This document shows, piece by piece, positions 17,647 through 26,314 of a stretch of 64,000 nucleotides of DNA. Origin of the DNA: Streptomyces wedmorensis (GTDB lineage: Bacteria; Actinomycetota; Actinomycetes; Streptomycetales; Streptomycetaceae); contig NZ_JNWK01000014.1 of NCBI RefSeq assembly GCF_000716445.1, positions 72,430 to 136,429 of the forward strand. The letters are read 5' to 3'. Each line of letters begins with the position of its first letter. The stretch's first letter is position 1. A program made the translations under genes and the position numbers. The notes under the pieces were generated by a model. That model was not told the origin of the DNA. It was given only the letters and a program-made list of their open reading frames with translations, and searched no databases.

Positions 17647-18551
17647 CGCAGCGCACCCTCACGGCCGTACGGTCCACGGCCCCCGCCCCCCACCCCACGA
17701 CCCCCTCCGCACCCCCGCGGGCCCGGCGCCCGCGGGCCGTCACCCCGCGCGTCCTGCTGACCGCGGCGGCCGCGTGGCTCCTGGCCGCGGTGTTCCTGCT
17801 GCCGTACCTGGAGATGGTGGTCACCGCGCTCCGGCCGGCCCACGAACTGCGGGACGCCACCTACCTGCCGAGCGACTTCGAGTGGGCCAACTTCATCGAC
17901 GTGTGGCGCGAGTCCCACCTCTGGGACAACCTCCGCGTCACCCTGCTCGTCTCCGCCGGATCGACCCTGCTCGTCCTGCTCGTGGCCATCCCCGCCGCGT
18001 ACTACACCGCCCGGATGAAGTTCCGCGGGCGCAAGCTCTTCCTGCTGCTGGTGCTCATCACACAGATGTTCCAGCCGACGTCGCTGCTGGTCGGCCTCTA
18101 CCGCGAGTTCTACCAGCTGGACATGCTCAACTCGGTCTGGACCCTGATCCTCTGCAATGGGGCCTTCAACCTGGCCTTCGCGATCTGGATCCTCACCGCG
18201 TACTTCTCCTCGATCCCGGAGGCACTCGAAGAAGCCGCCATGATCGACGGACTCGGGCGCGGAGGCGCGCTCCTGCGGATCACCCTGCCGCTGGCGATGC
18301 CCGGCGTCGTCACCGCGATGATCTTCACCTTCATCGCCGCGTGGAACGAGTTCGTCATGGGCCTGACCCTCTCCACCGTTCCGGAGAACCAGCCCCTCAC
18401 GGTGGGCATCAACAGCTTCATCGGCAACTACACCGTCCAGTGGAACTACCTGTTCGCCGGCTCGGTCATCGCCATCGTGCCCGTGGTCGTCCTCTTCGCG
18501 CTCATCGAGCGCAAGGTCGTCTCCGGCCTCACCGCCGGCTCCGTCAAGTAA
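17643..18551 (+). CDS. ABC sugar transporter permease 2
   Basis: This encodes 302 aa; the ATG overlaps the preceding stop by 4 nt (ATGA). A Pro-rich cytoplasmic N-terminus of about 35 residues precedes six helices. The MalG-type EAA motif is EALEEAAMIDGLGRGGALLRI, and the protein ends with ERKVVSGLTAGSVK, typical of MalG/LacG-type permeases. No ATPase gene follows; Streptomyces sugar importers commonly use the shared ATPase MsiK encoded elsewhere. Confidence 0.93.
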   Translation: MTQRTLTAVRSTAPAPHPTTPSAPPRARRPRAVTPRVLLTAAAAWLLAAVFLLPYLEMVVTALRPAHELRDATYLPSDFEWANFIDVWRESHLWDNLRVTLLVSAGSTLLVLLVAIPAAYYTARMKFRGRKLFLLLVLITQMFQPTSLLVGLYREFYQLDMLNSVWTLILCNGAFNLAFAIWILTAYFSSIPEALEEAAMIDGLGRGGALLRITLPLAMPGVVTAMIFTFIAAWNEFVMGLTLSTVPENQPLTVGINSFIGNYTVQWNYLFAGSVIAIVPVVVLFALIERKVVSGLTAGSVK

Positions 18552-18575
18552 CCACCGCCCGCCCGCTCCCTGCCG

Positions 18576-18604
18576 CCCGCCCGACGACCGGCAAGGGGCG
18601 GGCC
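18576..18604 (+). terminator. Weak hairpin between permease 2 and the second binding protein
   Basis: An 8-bp GC stem (18576-18583 / 18597-18604) with a 13-nt loop follows the permease stop. It may be a partial terminator or mRNA stabiliser within the operon rather than a full stop. Confidence 0.4.
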
Positions 18605-18635
18605 TTCACGTCGCGCACAGCAAAGGGAAGAACCC

Positions 18636-19913
18636 GTGCCCCAGCACCGACATGCCCTGACCGCAGCCGCCACCGCTCTCGTGCTCTGCTTGACGTCGGC
18701 GGGCTGCGTGGACACCTCCGGCGAGGTCACCCTGCGGCTGGTGGCCGCCGACTACGAGGTGGCCGCCGGCCGGTCCGACAGCACCGAGCGGTACTGGGCA
18801 GAGGTCGTCCGTGCCTACGAGTCCGCGCACCCCGGCGTCAACATCGAAGTGGAGATCGTTTCCTGGGACCACATCGACCGCCAGGTGGCGGACATGGTCA
18901 AGGCCGGCGAGGCCCCCGACATGGCGCAGATCGCCTCGTACGCGGAGTTCGCCGAGCGGGGCGACCTCTACCGCGTCGACAGCCTGCTCTCGATCCCCGT
19001 GGAAACGAACTTCCTGCCCGCACTCGCCGAAGAGGGGCGGTACCGGGGGACGCAGTACGGCATGCCGTTCACGTCCTCGACGCGGCTCCTCTTCTACAAC
19101 GAGCAGGCGTTCGACCGGGCGGGCATCGAGAAGCCGCCGACGACATGGGCCGAACTGAAGTCCGCAGCCCAGCAGTTGAAGGACCGCACCGGCATCGCGT
19201 ACCCCATGGCAGTGCCGTTGGGTCCCGAGGAGGCGCAGATCGAGGCGATGGCCTGGATGCTCGGAGGCGGCGGTGGCTACACGGGACTGAACGGCTCCTA
19301 CGAGATCGACTCACAGAAGAACGTCGACAGCCTGGACTGGGTCAAGGAGAACCTCGTGAAGACGGGACTCACGGGTCCCGTCCCGCCCGAACGCCTCAAC
19401 CGCAAGGACGCCTACTCGGCGTTCGTACGCGGTGAGGTGGGCATGGTCAACGGGCATCCCTCCCTCCTCCAGCCTGCGCGGGCCGCCGGCATCGACGTCG
19501 GCAAGGTGCCCGTGCCCGGCCGCGACGGCAAGTCCCGTGCCGCACCCGCGGTGGTCGACTGGATCATGGCGTTCAAGCGCAACGGGCACCCCCGGGAGAT
19601 CGGCAGCTTCCTCGACTTCCTCTTCAGCGACGAGAACGTGCGCGAGTTCGCGGCACGCAACAACCTCCTGCCGGTCACCGTCTCGGTCACCCAGCAGATG
19701 GAGGCGGACGACCGGCACCGGGACCTCCGCGAGTTCCTGCACGAGCTGCCGACGTCGGTCCTGCCACCCGTGGGCAAGACCTCGTGGGGCGCCGTGGGAG
19801 ACAGCACCAAGAGAACCATCGGCAGCGCGATGACCGACGGGGGAAGCCCCGCCAAGGCCCTGCGCCGGATCGCCGGCGACGCCTCCCTGGCCGAGCAGGC
19901 ACACGAGGAATAG
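18636..19913 (+). CDS. Second, paralogous ABC sugar-binding lipoprotein
   Basis: This encodes 425 aa from a GTG preceded by AAAGGGAAG. The lipobox is TSAGC (Cys about residue 25). It is clearly homologous to the first binding protein along its length: LRLVAADYE, WDHIDRQV versus WNDIDSQV, GTQYGMPFTSSTRLLFYNEQ, PLGPEEAQ and MVNGHPSLLQ. It follows the permeases by 84 nt in the same direction. Two receptors for one channel pair would broaden the substrate range; alternatively this copy serves signalling. Both ideas are inference. Confidence 0.9.
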   Translation: MPQHRHALTAAATALVLCLTSAGCVDTSGEVTLRLVAADYEVAAGRSDSTERYWAEVVRAYESAHPGVNIEVEIVSWDHIDRQVADMVKAGEAPDMAQIASYAEFAERGDLYRVDSLLSIPVETNFLPALAEEGRYRGTQYGMPFTSSTRLLFYNEQAFDRAGIEKPPTTWAELKSAAQQLKDRTGIAYPMAVPLGPEEAQIEAMAWMLGGGGGYTGLNGSYEIDSQKNVDSLDWVKENLVKTGLTGPVPPERLNRKDAYSAFVRGEVGMVNGHPSLLQPARAAGIDVGKVPVPGRDGKSRAAPAVVDWIMAFKRNGHPREIGSFLDFLFSDENVREFAARNNLLPVTVSVTQQMEADDRHRDLREFLHELPTSVLPPVGKTSWGAVGDSTKRTIGSAMTDGGSPAKALRRIAGDASLAEQAHEE

Positions 19914-19971
19914 GGGCGGAAGGCCCCGGCGGCCACGGATCGCCGCGCCGAGCCCACCCACGCGCGCCACC

Positions 19972-19999
19972 GTCGCCGCCGCCGTCAGGCGGCGGCGAC
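19972..19999. terminator. Hairpin between converging binding-protein and ROK genes
   Basis: A perfect 12-bp GC-only-like stem (19972-19983 / 19988-19999) with a GTCA loop overlaps the last codons of the ROK gene. It can terminate transcription from either side. Confidence 0.7.
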
Positions 20000-20893
20000 C
20001 TCGCGCTGAAGCTCCTGGGCGAGGAGGGCCGCTCCCATGCACCCCGAGCGATCCCCGAAGGCGGCGGGCAGCACCTCGGGCATGGCCTGGAAGGTCAGCC
20101 GTCGGGCCAGGGCATCCCGGAGCGGGGCGAGGCGTCCCCCGCCCGCGCCGCCCAGTTCTCCGCCGATGACCAGCCGTTCGGGGGCGTACAGGGTGACGGC
20201 CGTCGCGAGGGTGGCCGCCAGCGCCTCCACGGCCTCCGCGCAGACGGCGCGGGCGACGGCATCGCCCGCGTCGGCGCGGTGGTACATCTCGCCCGCGCCG
20301 ACCCCGCGCCACCTCGTGAGCAGGGAGTACCGACGGGTGAGCGCGAGGGAGGAGGCGACGGTCTCCAGGCAACCCCGCCCACCGCAGTGGCAGAGTTCGC
20401 CGCCGGGCCGGACCACGAGGTGCCCGAGCTCGCCTCCTCCGCCTTGAGCTCCCGGCACGACCTGACCGTCGAGCACCCACGCGGCGGCGATTCCCGCGCC
20501 GACGGAGACGAACAGGAAGTTCCGGCTGCCCCGGCCGGCCCCGAGGCGTGCCTCGGCGAGCCCACCGGCGCGCACGTCATGGCCGAAGGCCACGGGCATC
20601 TCCAGGTGCTCGGCGACCCAACCCCGCACCGGCATCTCCCGCCATCCCAGCGCACCGGCGAGAACCGCGCTGCCGGACCTGTCGTCCACGACGCCGGGCA
20701 CCACGATCCCTGCCGCCACCGCGCGGCTGCGCCGGGCAAGGGTGGCGGCGCATTCCAGTACCGTCTCGAGCACGGCGTCCGGCCCTCGCTCCGGGCGGGT
20801 GAACCAGCGCTCCCGTTCCCGCAGGACGCCGTCGGGTCCGAGCACACAGCCCTTGATGTACGCCCCGCCAACCTCCAGAGCGACGACGTTCAT
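19985..20893 (-). CDS. ROK-family sugar kinase/regulator-like protein
   Basis: This encodes 302 aa from the ATG at 20893; another in-frame ATG 21 nt upstream would overlap the palindrome in the promoter. No DNA-binding domain is present, so it belongs to the kinase branch. The zinc motif is intact (GELGHLVV, then CHCGGRGCLE), and GHDVRAGGLAEARLG supplies the catalytic-Asp position. The first phosphate loop reads LEVGGAYIKG instead of the usual DIGGTK, so the Asp is Glu and the Thr is replaced. It could be a GalNAc or GlcNAc kinase that feeds the nearby pathway, or one with reduced activity. Confidence 0.82.
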   Translation of the reverse strand: MNVVALEVGGAYIKGCVLGPDGVLRERERWFTRPERGPDAVLETVLECAATLARRSRAVAAGIVVPGVVDDRSGSAVLAGALGWREMPVRGWVAEHLEMPVAFGHDVRAGGLAEARLGAGRGSRNFLFVSVGAGIAAAWVLDGQVVPGAQGGGGELGHLVVRPGGELCHCGGRGCLETVASSLALTRRYSLLTRWRGVGAGEMYHRADAGDAVARAVCAEAVEALAATLATAVTLYAPERLVIGGELGGAGGGRLAPLRDALARRLTFQAMPEVLPAAFGDRSGCMGAALLAQELQREVAAA

Positions 20894-20914
20894 ACACCGA
20901 TCCGTTTCTTGCAT

Positions 20915-20966
20915 CAGTAGTGCTCGAACATGGGCTATTTATAGCCCTAGTGAGCACTACTGAGCA
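20915..20966 (-). promoter_or_regulatory. Composite palindrome in the ROK promoter
   Basis: Outer perfect arms CAGTAGTGCTC (20915-20925) and GAGCACTACTG (20952-20962) enclose a second hairpin, GGGCTAT (20932-20938) / ATAGCCC (20941-20947). The elements TGCTCG (20921-20926), GAACATG (20926-20932) and TACTGAGCA (20958-20966) match those of the other amino-sugar promoters. It lies 21 nt upstream of the chosen ROK start, so it is probably an operator over the promoter. The rest of the gap to 21030 is featureless. Confidence 0.55.
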
Positions 20967-21030
20967 ATTCTGGGCGCGTGGGGCCCGTGACACGCCATCG
21001 CCTCGCTCCTGCCCCACCCGCCGGAACTCG

Positions 21031-23415
21031 CTACGTCACGGGAGCGCCGTAGACGGCCATCTCGTAGAGGGAGTAGCCCCAGGAGGTGGCGCGCGCAACG
21101 CCTTGCATGCGGACGTGGGTGACGGGGCGGTCGGAGGCGAGTCGGATGACGTCGTTGCCGCAGGCCGACGGTCGGCGGGTGGCGGCGGAGGTCCAGTTCA
21201 CGCCGTCCTCGGAGGTCTCGATGCGGTACTCGGCGGCGCACGCCGCCTCCCAGGCGAGGGTCACCGCGGCGATTCGGGCCGGCGTCGCGAGCCTGACCTG
21301 CACCCACTCGTCGTCGCCGTACCCGGAGGCCCATCGGGTGCCGGTGGAACCGTCGTTGACGTGACGGGCGGCCAGCCGGTCGAGGTCGGCCTCGACGCTG
21401 GACGCCGTCGCGGTGCCCTTCAACGCGAGGTTCTCGCCGCCGCCGGCCACGTCCCACAGCTCCAGCATGACGTCGGACCGTACGAGGAAGGCGTCGAGGA
21501 CGCCGTCGCCGACCTTGGTCCGGGCCTTCCCCCAGGTGTTGCGCGCCGGGTCGACCCGTACCGCACCGGCCTGTTCCTGGAGGTCACGGGAGTGGGCGAG
21601 CAGCTCCTGGGAGCGATCTCGGTCGCCCGTCCGGCGCGCGGAGACGGCGTCCACCATGGCGACCGTCGCGCGGCCCCACAGCTCCGTGGCGTCGAGCCAC
21701 GCGTCCGCGTCGGCCACGAAGCCCTCCTGCACCGCTCCGGCGCGGATCCGTGCCGGAGCCTCTGCGACGGAGACGGCGTACATCCGCAGTGCGGCCAGGG
21801 CCTCGGTGCGCAGACCGGCGTTCCAGTCCGTCCAGAAACGCTCGACCCTGCGGCTCAGTTCGGGCGCCTGCTCCTGCCACGGCGTCGCTCCGAAGGTGGG
21901 CGCGAGGTGCTCCAGGTCCGCGAAGACGCGGAGCGCCGCGGCCGCCGCGCCGTCGCCGCCCGCGAGATAGTCCATGGCCCGGGTCCAGCTCGCGCCGGCG
22001 TCGTAACCGCGGTCGTTCCACGCGAAGTCGGCGGCGCCGAACACCGCGATCTTGCTGGCGTAGGGCTGGTTCATGGGGTTGGCGACGATGCCGTTCAGAT
22101 GCGCGGACAGTCCGGCCTCGCGCTTGTCGTACGGGGCGAGCAGCAGCCGGCCGCTGGTGGCGCCGAAGTCGTTGACCGGGTAGTTGTCCCAGACGAAGAC
22201 CTTGCGGCCGAACAGCTTCGAGGCCGCGTCCGCCTGCGCGTTGGTGATCGACGGGGGAACGACGTCGGTGCCGGTCCACATGACGACGACCGCGGGGTCG
22301 AGGGAGGCCCGCACGGTCCGCTTGTACGCCGAGTCGCCGAGGTCCCCGTACTCCGTGGGCACCATCTGCAGGGGCCGCGTCCCCGGGCGGGCGGCGACGA
22401 AGGTGCGCTGGAGGTCGTTGAGCAGGTCCACCTGTGCCTGTGCGGCGGCGGCACGTCCGGGAGCCCCGTAGGCCTTCCGGTCCCCGTCGCAGTTCCACGA
22501 CGTGTAGTCGATGTCGTCCAGCGGGATGGAGAACGCCCGGGCACCCAGGTCGTGGACGGTCTCCAGCTTCGCCTTCAGCGCGGCGCGGTCCGCGGGGTCC
22601 GAGTAGCAGATGGACGCGCCCGGCGACACGGCGAAGGTGAACGCCACGTGGTTGGCGTTCGCCCGCTCGATCAGCCCGCCCAGCTCGGCGAGCTTGTCCG
22701 ACGGGTACGGCTGACGCCACCTGTCCCGGTGGTACGGGTCGTCCTTCGGGGCGTACACGTAGGTGTTGGCCTTGACGTCGCCGTAGAAGTCCATCTGGTC
22801 CAGGCGCTCGGCCGGGGTCCACGGCGCGCCGTAGAAGCCTTCGATCGTGCCGCGCAGGGGCATGGAGGGATGGTCGCTGACGCGGGCGCCCGCGATGCTC
22901 CAGCCGCCGTCGGCGGTGCGGACGAAGAGCTGCCGCAAGGTCTGGACGGCGTAGTACTGCCCGGAGCCGTCCGTGCCGCCCAGCGCGACCTGCCGCTCCG
23001 GGGCGTCCGCGGTCACCCGCAGCGCGTAGCCCTCCGGGTGGCCGGGAACGGTCGTGCCGGCGAGGGCCGCGGCGATGTCGGGCCTCGACGCGGGCCCCAG
23101 CCGTACGGTGAGCAGACCGCGCGCGCCGGTGTGACCCGGCGCCACGACGTCCACCCTCTCGGCTCCGTGGGCCCGCAACTCGCTTACGAGGCGGTCACGC
23201 GCGGCCCGGTCGGTGCGGTCGTCGGCGGCCACGAGGACCCGCCCGGTGACCACGGCGTCCGTTCCCGACCTGTCGATCGACCGGGGCGTGGGGGAGACGG
23301 AAGGAAGTGCGGCGGTGACGGAAGGTGCGGTGTGGGCCGGTTGTCCCAGGCTCATCTGTCCGGCGACGAGTGCGACGAGGAGCGAGGTGCTGAGTAGGGA
23401 GCGGGGTCTCTTCAC
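21031..23415 (-). CDS. Secreted GH84 beta-N-acetylglucosaminidase (hyaluronidase/O-GlcNAcase-like) with F5/8-type C-terminal domain
   Basis: This encodes 794 aa. I chose the GTG at 23415 because GGAGG lies 5 nt upstream on the minus strand and a signal peptide follows (VKRPRSLLSTSLLVALVAG). An N-terminal GH20b-like domain carries VRLGPASRPD and YAVQTLRQLF. The GH84 barrel has RGTIEGFYGAPWTPAERLDQMDF, TYVYAPKDDPYHRDRWRQPY, the adjacent catalytic aspartates in IPLDDIDYTSW, VPTEYGD and VFVWDNYPVND. A helical domain and a discoidin-like domain (NLALKGTATASS, then VRLATPARIAAVTL) finish the protein. It releases GlcNAc from glycans. A DasR-like box lies upstream. Confidence 0.92.
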   Translation of the reverse strand: MKRPRSLLSTSLLVALVAGQMSLGQPAHTAPSVTAALPSVSPTPRSIDRSGTDAVVTGRVLVAADDRTDRAARDRLVSELRAHGAERVDVVAPGHTGARGLLTVRLGPASRPDIAAALAGTTVPGHPEGYALRVTADAPERQVALGGTDGSGQYYAVQTLRQLFVRTADGGWSIAGARVSDHPSMPLRGTIEGFYGAPWTPAERLDQMDFYGDVKANTYVYAPKDDPYHRDRWRQPYPSDKLAELGGLIERANANHVAFTFAVSPGASICYSDPADRAALKAKLETVHDLGARAFSIPLDDIDYTSWNCDGDRKAYGAPGRAAAAQAQVDLLNDLQRTFVAARPGTRPLQMVPTEYGDLGDSAYKRTVRASLDPAVVVMWTGTDVVPPSITNAQADAASKLFGRKVFVWDNYPVNDFGATSGRLLLAPYDKREAGLSAHLNGIVANPMNQPYASKIAVFGAADFAWNDRGYDAGASWTRAMDYLAGGDGAAAAALRVFADLEHLAPTFGATPWQEQAPELSRRVERFWTDWNAGLRTEALAALRMYAVSVAEAPARIRAGAVQEGFVADADAWLDATELWGRATVAMVDAVSARRTGDRDRSQELLAHSRDLQEQAGAVRVDPARNTWGKARTKVGDGVLDAFLVRSDVMLELWDVAGGGENLALKGTATASSVEADLDRLAARHVNDGSTGTRWASGYGDDEWVQVRLATPARIAAVTLAWEAACAAEYRIETSEDGVNWTSAATRRPSACGNDVIRLASDRPVTHVRMQGVARATSWGYSLYEMAVYGAPVT

Positions 23416-23530
23416 GGCTGCCTCCGACGGGGGAGAGGCAGGGCTGCCTGACCGGGAGCCCTGCACAACTGCTTGAATTGACAGGGTTGTTGGAGAAATC
23501 TGGGCGGTACACGCTCGCACGGGCTTGATT

Positions 23531-23596
23531 TGTTGTCTAGACCACTTGTCGGGAGTGGTCGTCCTGGCGAGCTCCCGTGGGCACCATGACCACTCC
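23531..23596 (-). promoter_or_regulatory. DasR-type operator (dre) and extra half-sites upstream of GH84
   Basis: TGTTGTCTAGACCACT (23531-23546) matches the dre palindrome AGTGGTCTAGACCACT at 14 of 16 positions, with the core TCTAGACCACT perfect. Downstream, AGTGGTC (23554-23560) and GACCACT (23588-23594) are additional half-sites forming the inverted repeat GGAGTGGTC/GACCACTCC with a 27-nt spacer. DasR is the GlcNAc-responsive GntR repressor of Streptomyces. The box is 115 nt upstream of the GH84 start. The remainder of the 348-nt gap (23416-23763) shows nothing else. Confidence 0.75.
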
Positions 23597-23763
23597 GCTG
23601 CCCACCGTGACAGGCGCGCAGCGGAGCGGTCGGGTGTGATGCGGCGTGATCGGTTTCCGGTCGGTGATGCGGCCGGCGTCAGAGCTCTTCAGGCGTTACG
23701 GAGTGCCGTCGGGCGCGAGACGCGAGGCTCGACCCGTTCCGGGGTGATCGGTCGGCGGCCGGT

Positions 23764-26202
23764 TCAGTTGTGGACGGTGAGCGCGGTGTCGTCGAGCAGG
23801 AAGTAGGTCGGCGTGGCCGTGTCCTCCGTGCTCGTGAACTTCAAGGTGACGTTCTGTCCGGCGACAGGGGCGAGGTCGACCGTCTTCTGCACGTAGCCGG
23901 TGGACGCGTTCAGGTTGGAGTACGTGGCCAGGGTGGTGCCGTTGGCCGTGACGGTCAGCTGGTCGTACGGGGTGGTCGTGGTGCTCTCGTTGGTGACGAC
24001 GCGCAGCCAGAAGCTGACGGTGGCTTTGCAGCCGTAGGGGACGAACACCGTCTGCGTCAGCGTGTCGCTGACCCTGGCACCGTTGCCGCCCACCAGCGCC
24101 TTCCAGGTGCCGGTGCGGGGGAACAGCCAGGAGCTGTCGTTGCTGATGACGGTGCCGTTGCCGGTCGTGGTCCACGCGGTGTTGCCGGACTCGAAGCCCG
24201 CGTTGCCGAGCAGCTGCGTCGTGGTGCAGGCGCCGATGGCGTAGGTGAGCCAGGAGAACGAGACGGTGTCGAGGGCGCCGGTGGAGTCCGTGGCGGTGAG
24301 CGTGATGGTGTGGTTGCCGGCCGTGGTGGGAGCGCCGGTGATCTTGCCGGTGGAGGCGTTGAGGCTCAGGCCCGCGGGCAGGCCGGTGGCCGTGTAGGTC
24401 ATACCGCCGGCGTTGCTGGTGACGGCCTGGATCTGCAGGCTCACCGCCGTGCCGGTCTGGGAGACCTGGTCACCGGGGTTGGTCAGCGTCACGCCCTGGG
24501 TGATGCGGGGGCCGACGTTGACCGCGGCCCAGGCGTTGGCGGCGTTCTTGTACGTGGGGCTGCTCGCCCCGTACAGGTCGGCGGCGGCCTGGAGGGTGGC
24601 GGTGCGGGCGCCTGCGTAGTTCGTGTTGGAGGTCATGTAGGTGGTCAGCGCCCGGTACCAGATCTTCGCGGCCGTGTCGCGGCCGATCGGGTTGACCGGC
24701 AGGCCGTCGGAGGTCGGGCTGTTGTAGCTGACTCCGTTGACCGTCTTGGCGCCGCTGCCCTCGGAGGCCAGGTAGAACCAGTGGTTGGCCGGGCCGGAGG
24801 ACCAGTGGACGTCGATGCCGCCGATGCCGGAGTACCAGGAGTCCTTGGACGCACCGTCCTTGGACGGCCGGTCCATGTAGCGCAGCGGCTTGCCGTCGAG
24901 GTCGATGTTGATCTTCTCGCCGATGAGGTAGTCACCGGCGTCGGCGGAGTTGTGGGCCCAGAACTCCACGGTGGTGGCCATGATGTCGGACGTGGCCTCG
25001 TTCAGGCCGCCGGACTCGTTGCTGTAGATCAGGCCGGCGGTGTAGCCGGTGACGGCGTGCGTCATCTCGTGCGCCGCGACGTCGATCGAGGTGAGCGGGT
25101 TGGCGTTGTAGTAGCCGTCGCCGTAGGTCATGCAGAAGCAGGCTTCCCACCAGAACGCGTTCCGGTAGATGTTGTCGTAGTGGACGCGGGAGTGGGGCGC
25201 CACGCCGTCGTTCCTGACGCCGTTACGGGCATGGACGTTCTTGTAGTAGTCCCAGGCCAGCTGCGCGCCGTAGGCGGCGTCCACACCGGCGGTCTGCGCG
25301 TTGCCGGGCGCGCCGGTGCCCCAGACGTCGTCGGGGTCGGTGAACGTCGTGCCGACGGGAATGTTGCCGCCGAAGGGGTCGTCGTAGGCGTGGTCGAGGT
25401 CGGTGGTCTTGTGGCCGCCGCGGGTGTTGTCGATCATGCTGTAGTTGCCGGCGGACCCGGAAGTGCCGAGGGTGACCTGGCCGGCGTACTGGCTGTTGCC
25501 GGTGCCGTTCTTGACGGCCTGGTACTCGAAGAGCTTGGCGCCGGTGGCCGCGTCGGTGATGACGTGCAGTTCGGAGGGGGTCTTGTCGTGCTGCACGCCG
25601 CCGACGACGGTCTCCCAGGCCAGGGTGGGTCTGTCGGCGGCGGCCCAGACGACCTTGCGGACCGAGTCCGCCCTCGGGGACGTGGCGCCTTCGGAGTTGG
25701 CGCGCCCCAGTGCGAAGGACTTCGCCGAATCGGCCGTCTTGACCGCGGTGGTGGAGGCGACGGCGATCGTCGCCCGGGTGGCCTTGGTGACGCTCTTGAC
25801 AGCGCCGTTGGCGGCCGAGTGCACGACCAGGTCTCCGCCGAGGACCGGCAGGCCGGCGAAGGTGCGCTCGTAGCGGGTGTGCAGCGTGCCGTCGGCGTCC
25901 TTCAGGACGGACTTCGGCAGCAACTGCTCCTGCGCGCCCAGGCCCAGGGCATGGGCGGTGGTGGCGCGGTGCGCCTGCGCGTCGGCGAGCAGCGCCGCGT
26001 GCTGGGCCGGGGTGAGCGCCGCCTTCAGAGCGCCGGCTCGGGGCGCCGGGCTGAGGGAGGCGGCCGGTGCTTGGGTGCCCGTGGCGGCGGGGGCGGGAAG
26101 TGTGGAGGCGGGAAGCGCGGAGGCGGGAAGCGCGGCGGCGACCATGGCGACGCCGGCTATCAGGGCACCCGCGGCGACGGCTTTGCGGGGGGAACGTCTC
26201 AC
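23764..26202 (-). CDS. Secreted M4 (thermolysin-like) metalloprotease A
   Basis: This encodes 812 aa from a GTG 6 nt after AGGAGT. It has a signal peptide (RRSPRKAVAAGALIAGVAMVAAALP), then an Ala-rich spacer and an FTP/PepSY propeptide (about residues 60-215, LPKSVLKDADGTLHTRYERTFAGLPVLGG). The M4 catalytic domain has the zinc motif VAAHEMTHAVTGYTAG and GGLNEATSDIMA, with SGPANHWFY and NPIGRDTAAKIWYRALTTYM later. After about residue 545 come an Ig-like putative He_PIG repeat (GDQVSQTGTAVSLQ, ATGLPAGLSLNASTG) and a C-terminal beta-jelly-roll domain (LLGNAGFESGNTAW, FLLDDTALTV). It is an extracellular protease and a close paralogue of the next gene upstream. Confidence 0.93.
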   Translation of the reverse strand: MRRSPRKAVAAGALIAGVAMVAAALPASALPASTLPAPAATGTQAPAASLSPAPRAGALKAALTPAQHAALLADAQAHRATTAHALGLGAQEQLLPKSVLKDADGTLHTRYERTFAGLPVLGGDLVVHSAANGAVKSVTKATRATIAVASTTAVKTADSAKSFALGRANSEGATSPRADSVRKVVWAAADRPTLAWETVVGGVQHDKTPSELHVITDAATGAKLFEYQAVKNGTGNSQYAGQVTLGTSGSAGNYSMIDNTRGGHKTTDLDHAYDDPFGGNIPVGTTFTDPDDVWGTGAPGNAQTAGVDAAYGAQLAWDYYKNVHARNGVRNDGVAPHSRVHYDNIYRNAFWWEACFCMTYGDGYYNANPLTSIDVAAHEMTHAVTGYTAGLIYSNESGGLNEATSDIMATTVEFWAHNSADAGDYLIGEKINIDLDGKPLRYMDRPSKDGASKDSWYSGIGGIDVHWSSGPANHWFYLASEGSGAKTVNGVSYNSPTSDGLPVNPIGRDTAAKIWYRALTTYMTSNTNYAGARTATLQAAADLYGASSPTYKNAANAWAAVNVGPRITQGVTLTNPGDQVSQTGTAVSLQIQAVTSNAGGMTYTATGLPAGLSLNASTGKITGAPTTAGNHTITLTATDSTGALDTVSFSWLTYAIGACTTTQLLGNAGFESGNTAWTTTGNGTVISNDSSWLFPRTGTWKALVGGNGARVSDTLTQTVFVPYGCKATVSFWLRVVTNESTTTTPYDQLTVTANGTTLATYSNLNASTGYVQKTVDLAPVAGQNVTLKFTSTEDTATPTYFLLDDTALTVHN

Positions 26203-26314
26203 AGTGAACTCCTAGGACGGTGGCCGAGGGGCTCGGCCGGACACCGGGCGGACGACGGAGCCGCCCGGGGAGCGGCGCCGATGTTCAGCGCCGGGGCATC
26301 GGTCGTGCGCGAAG

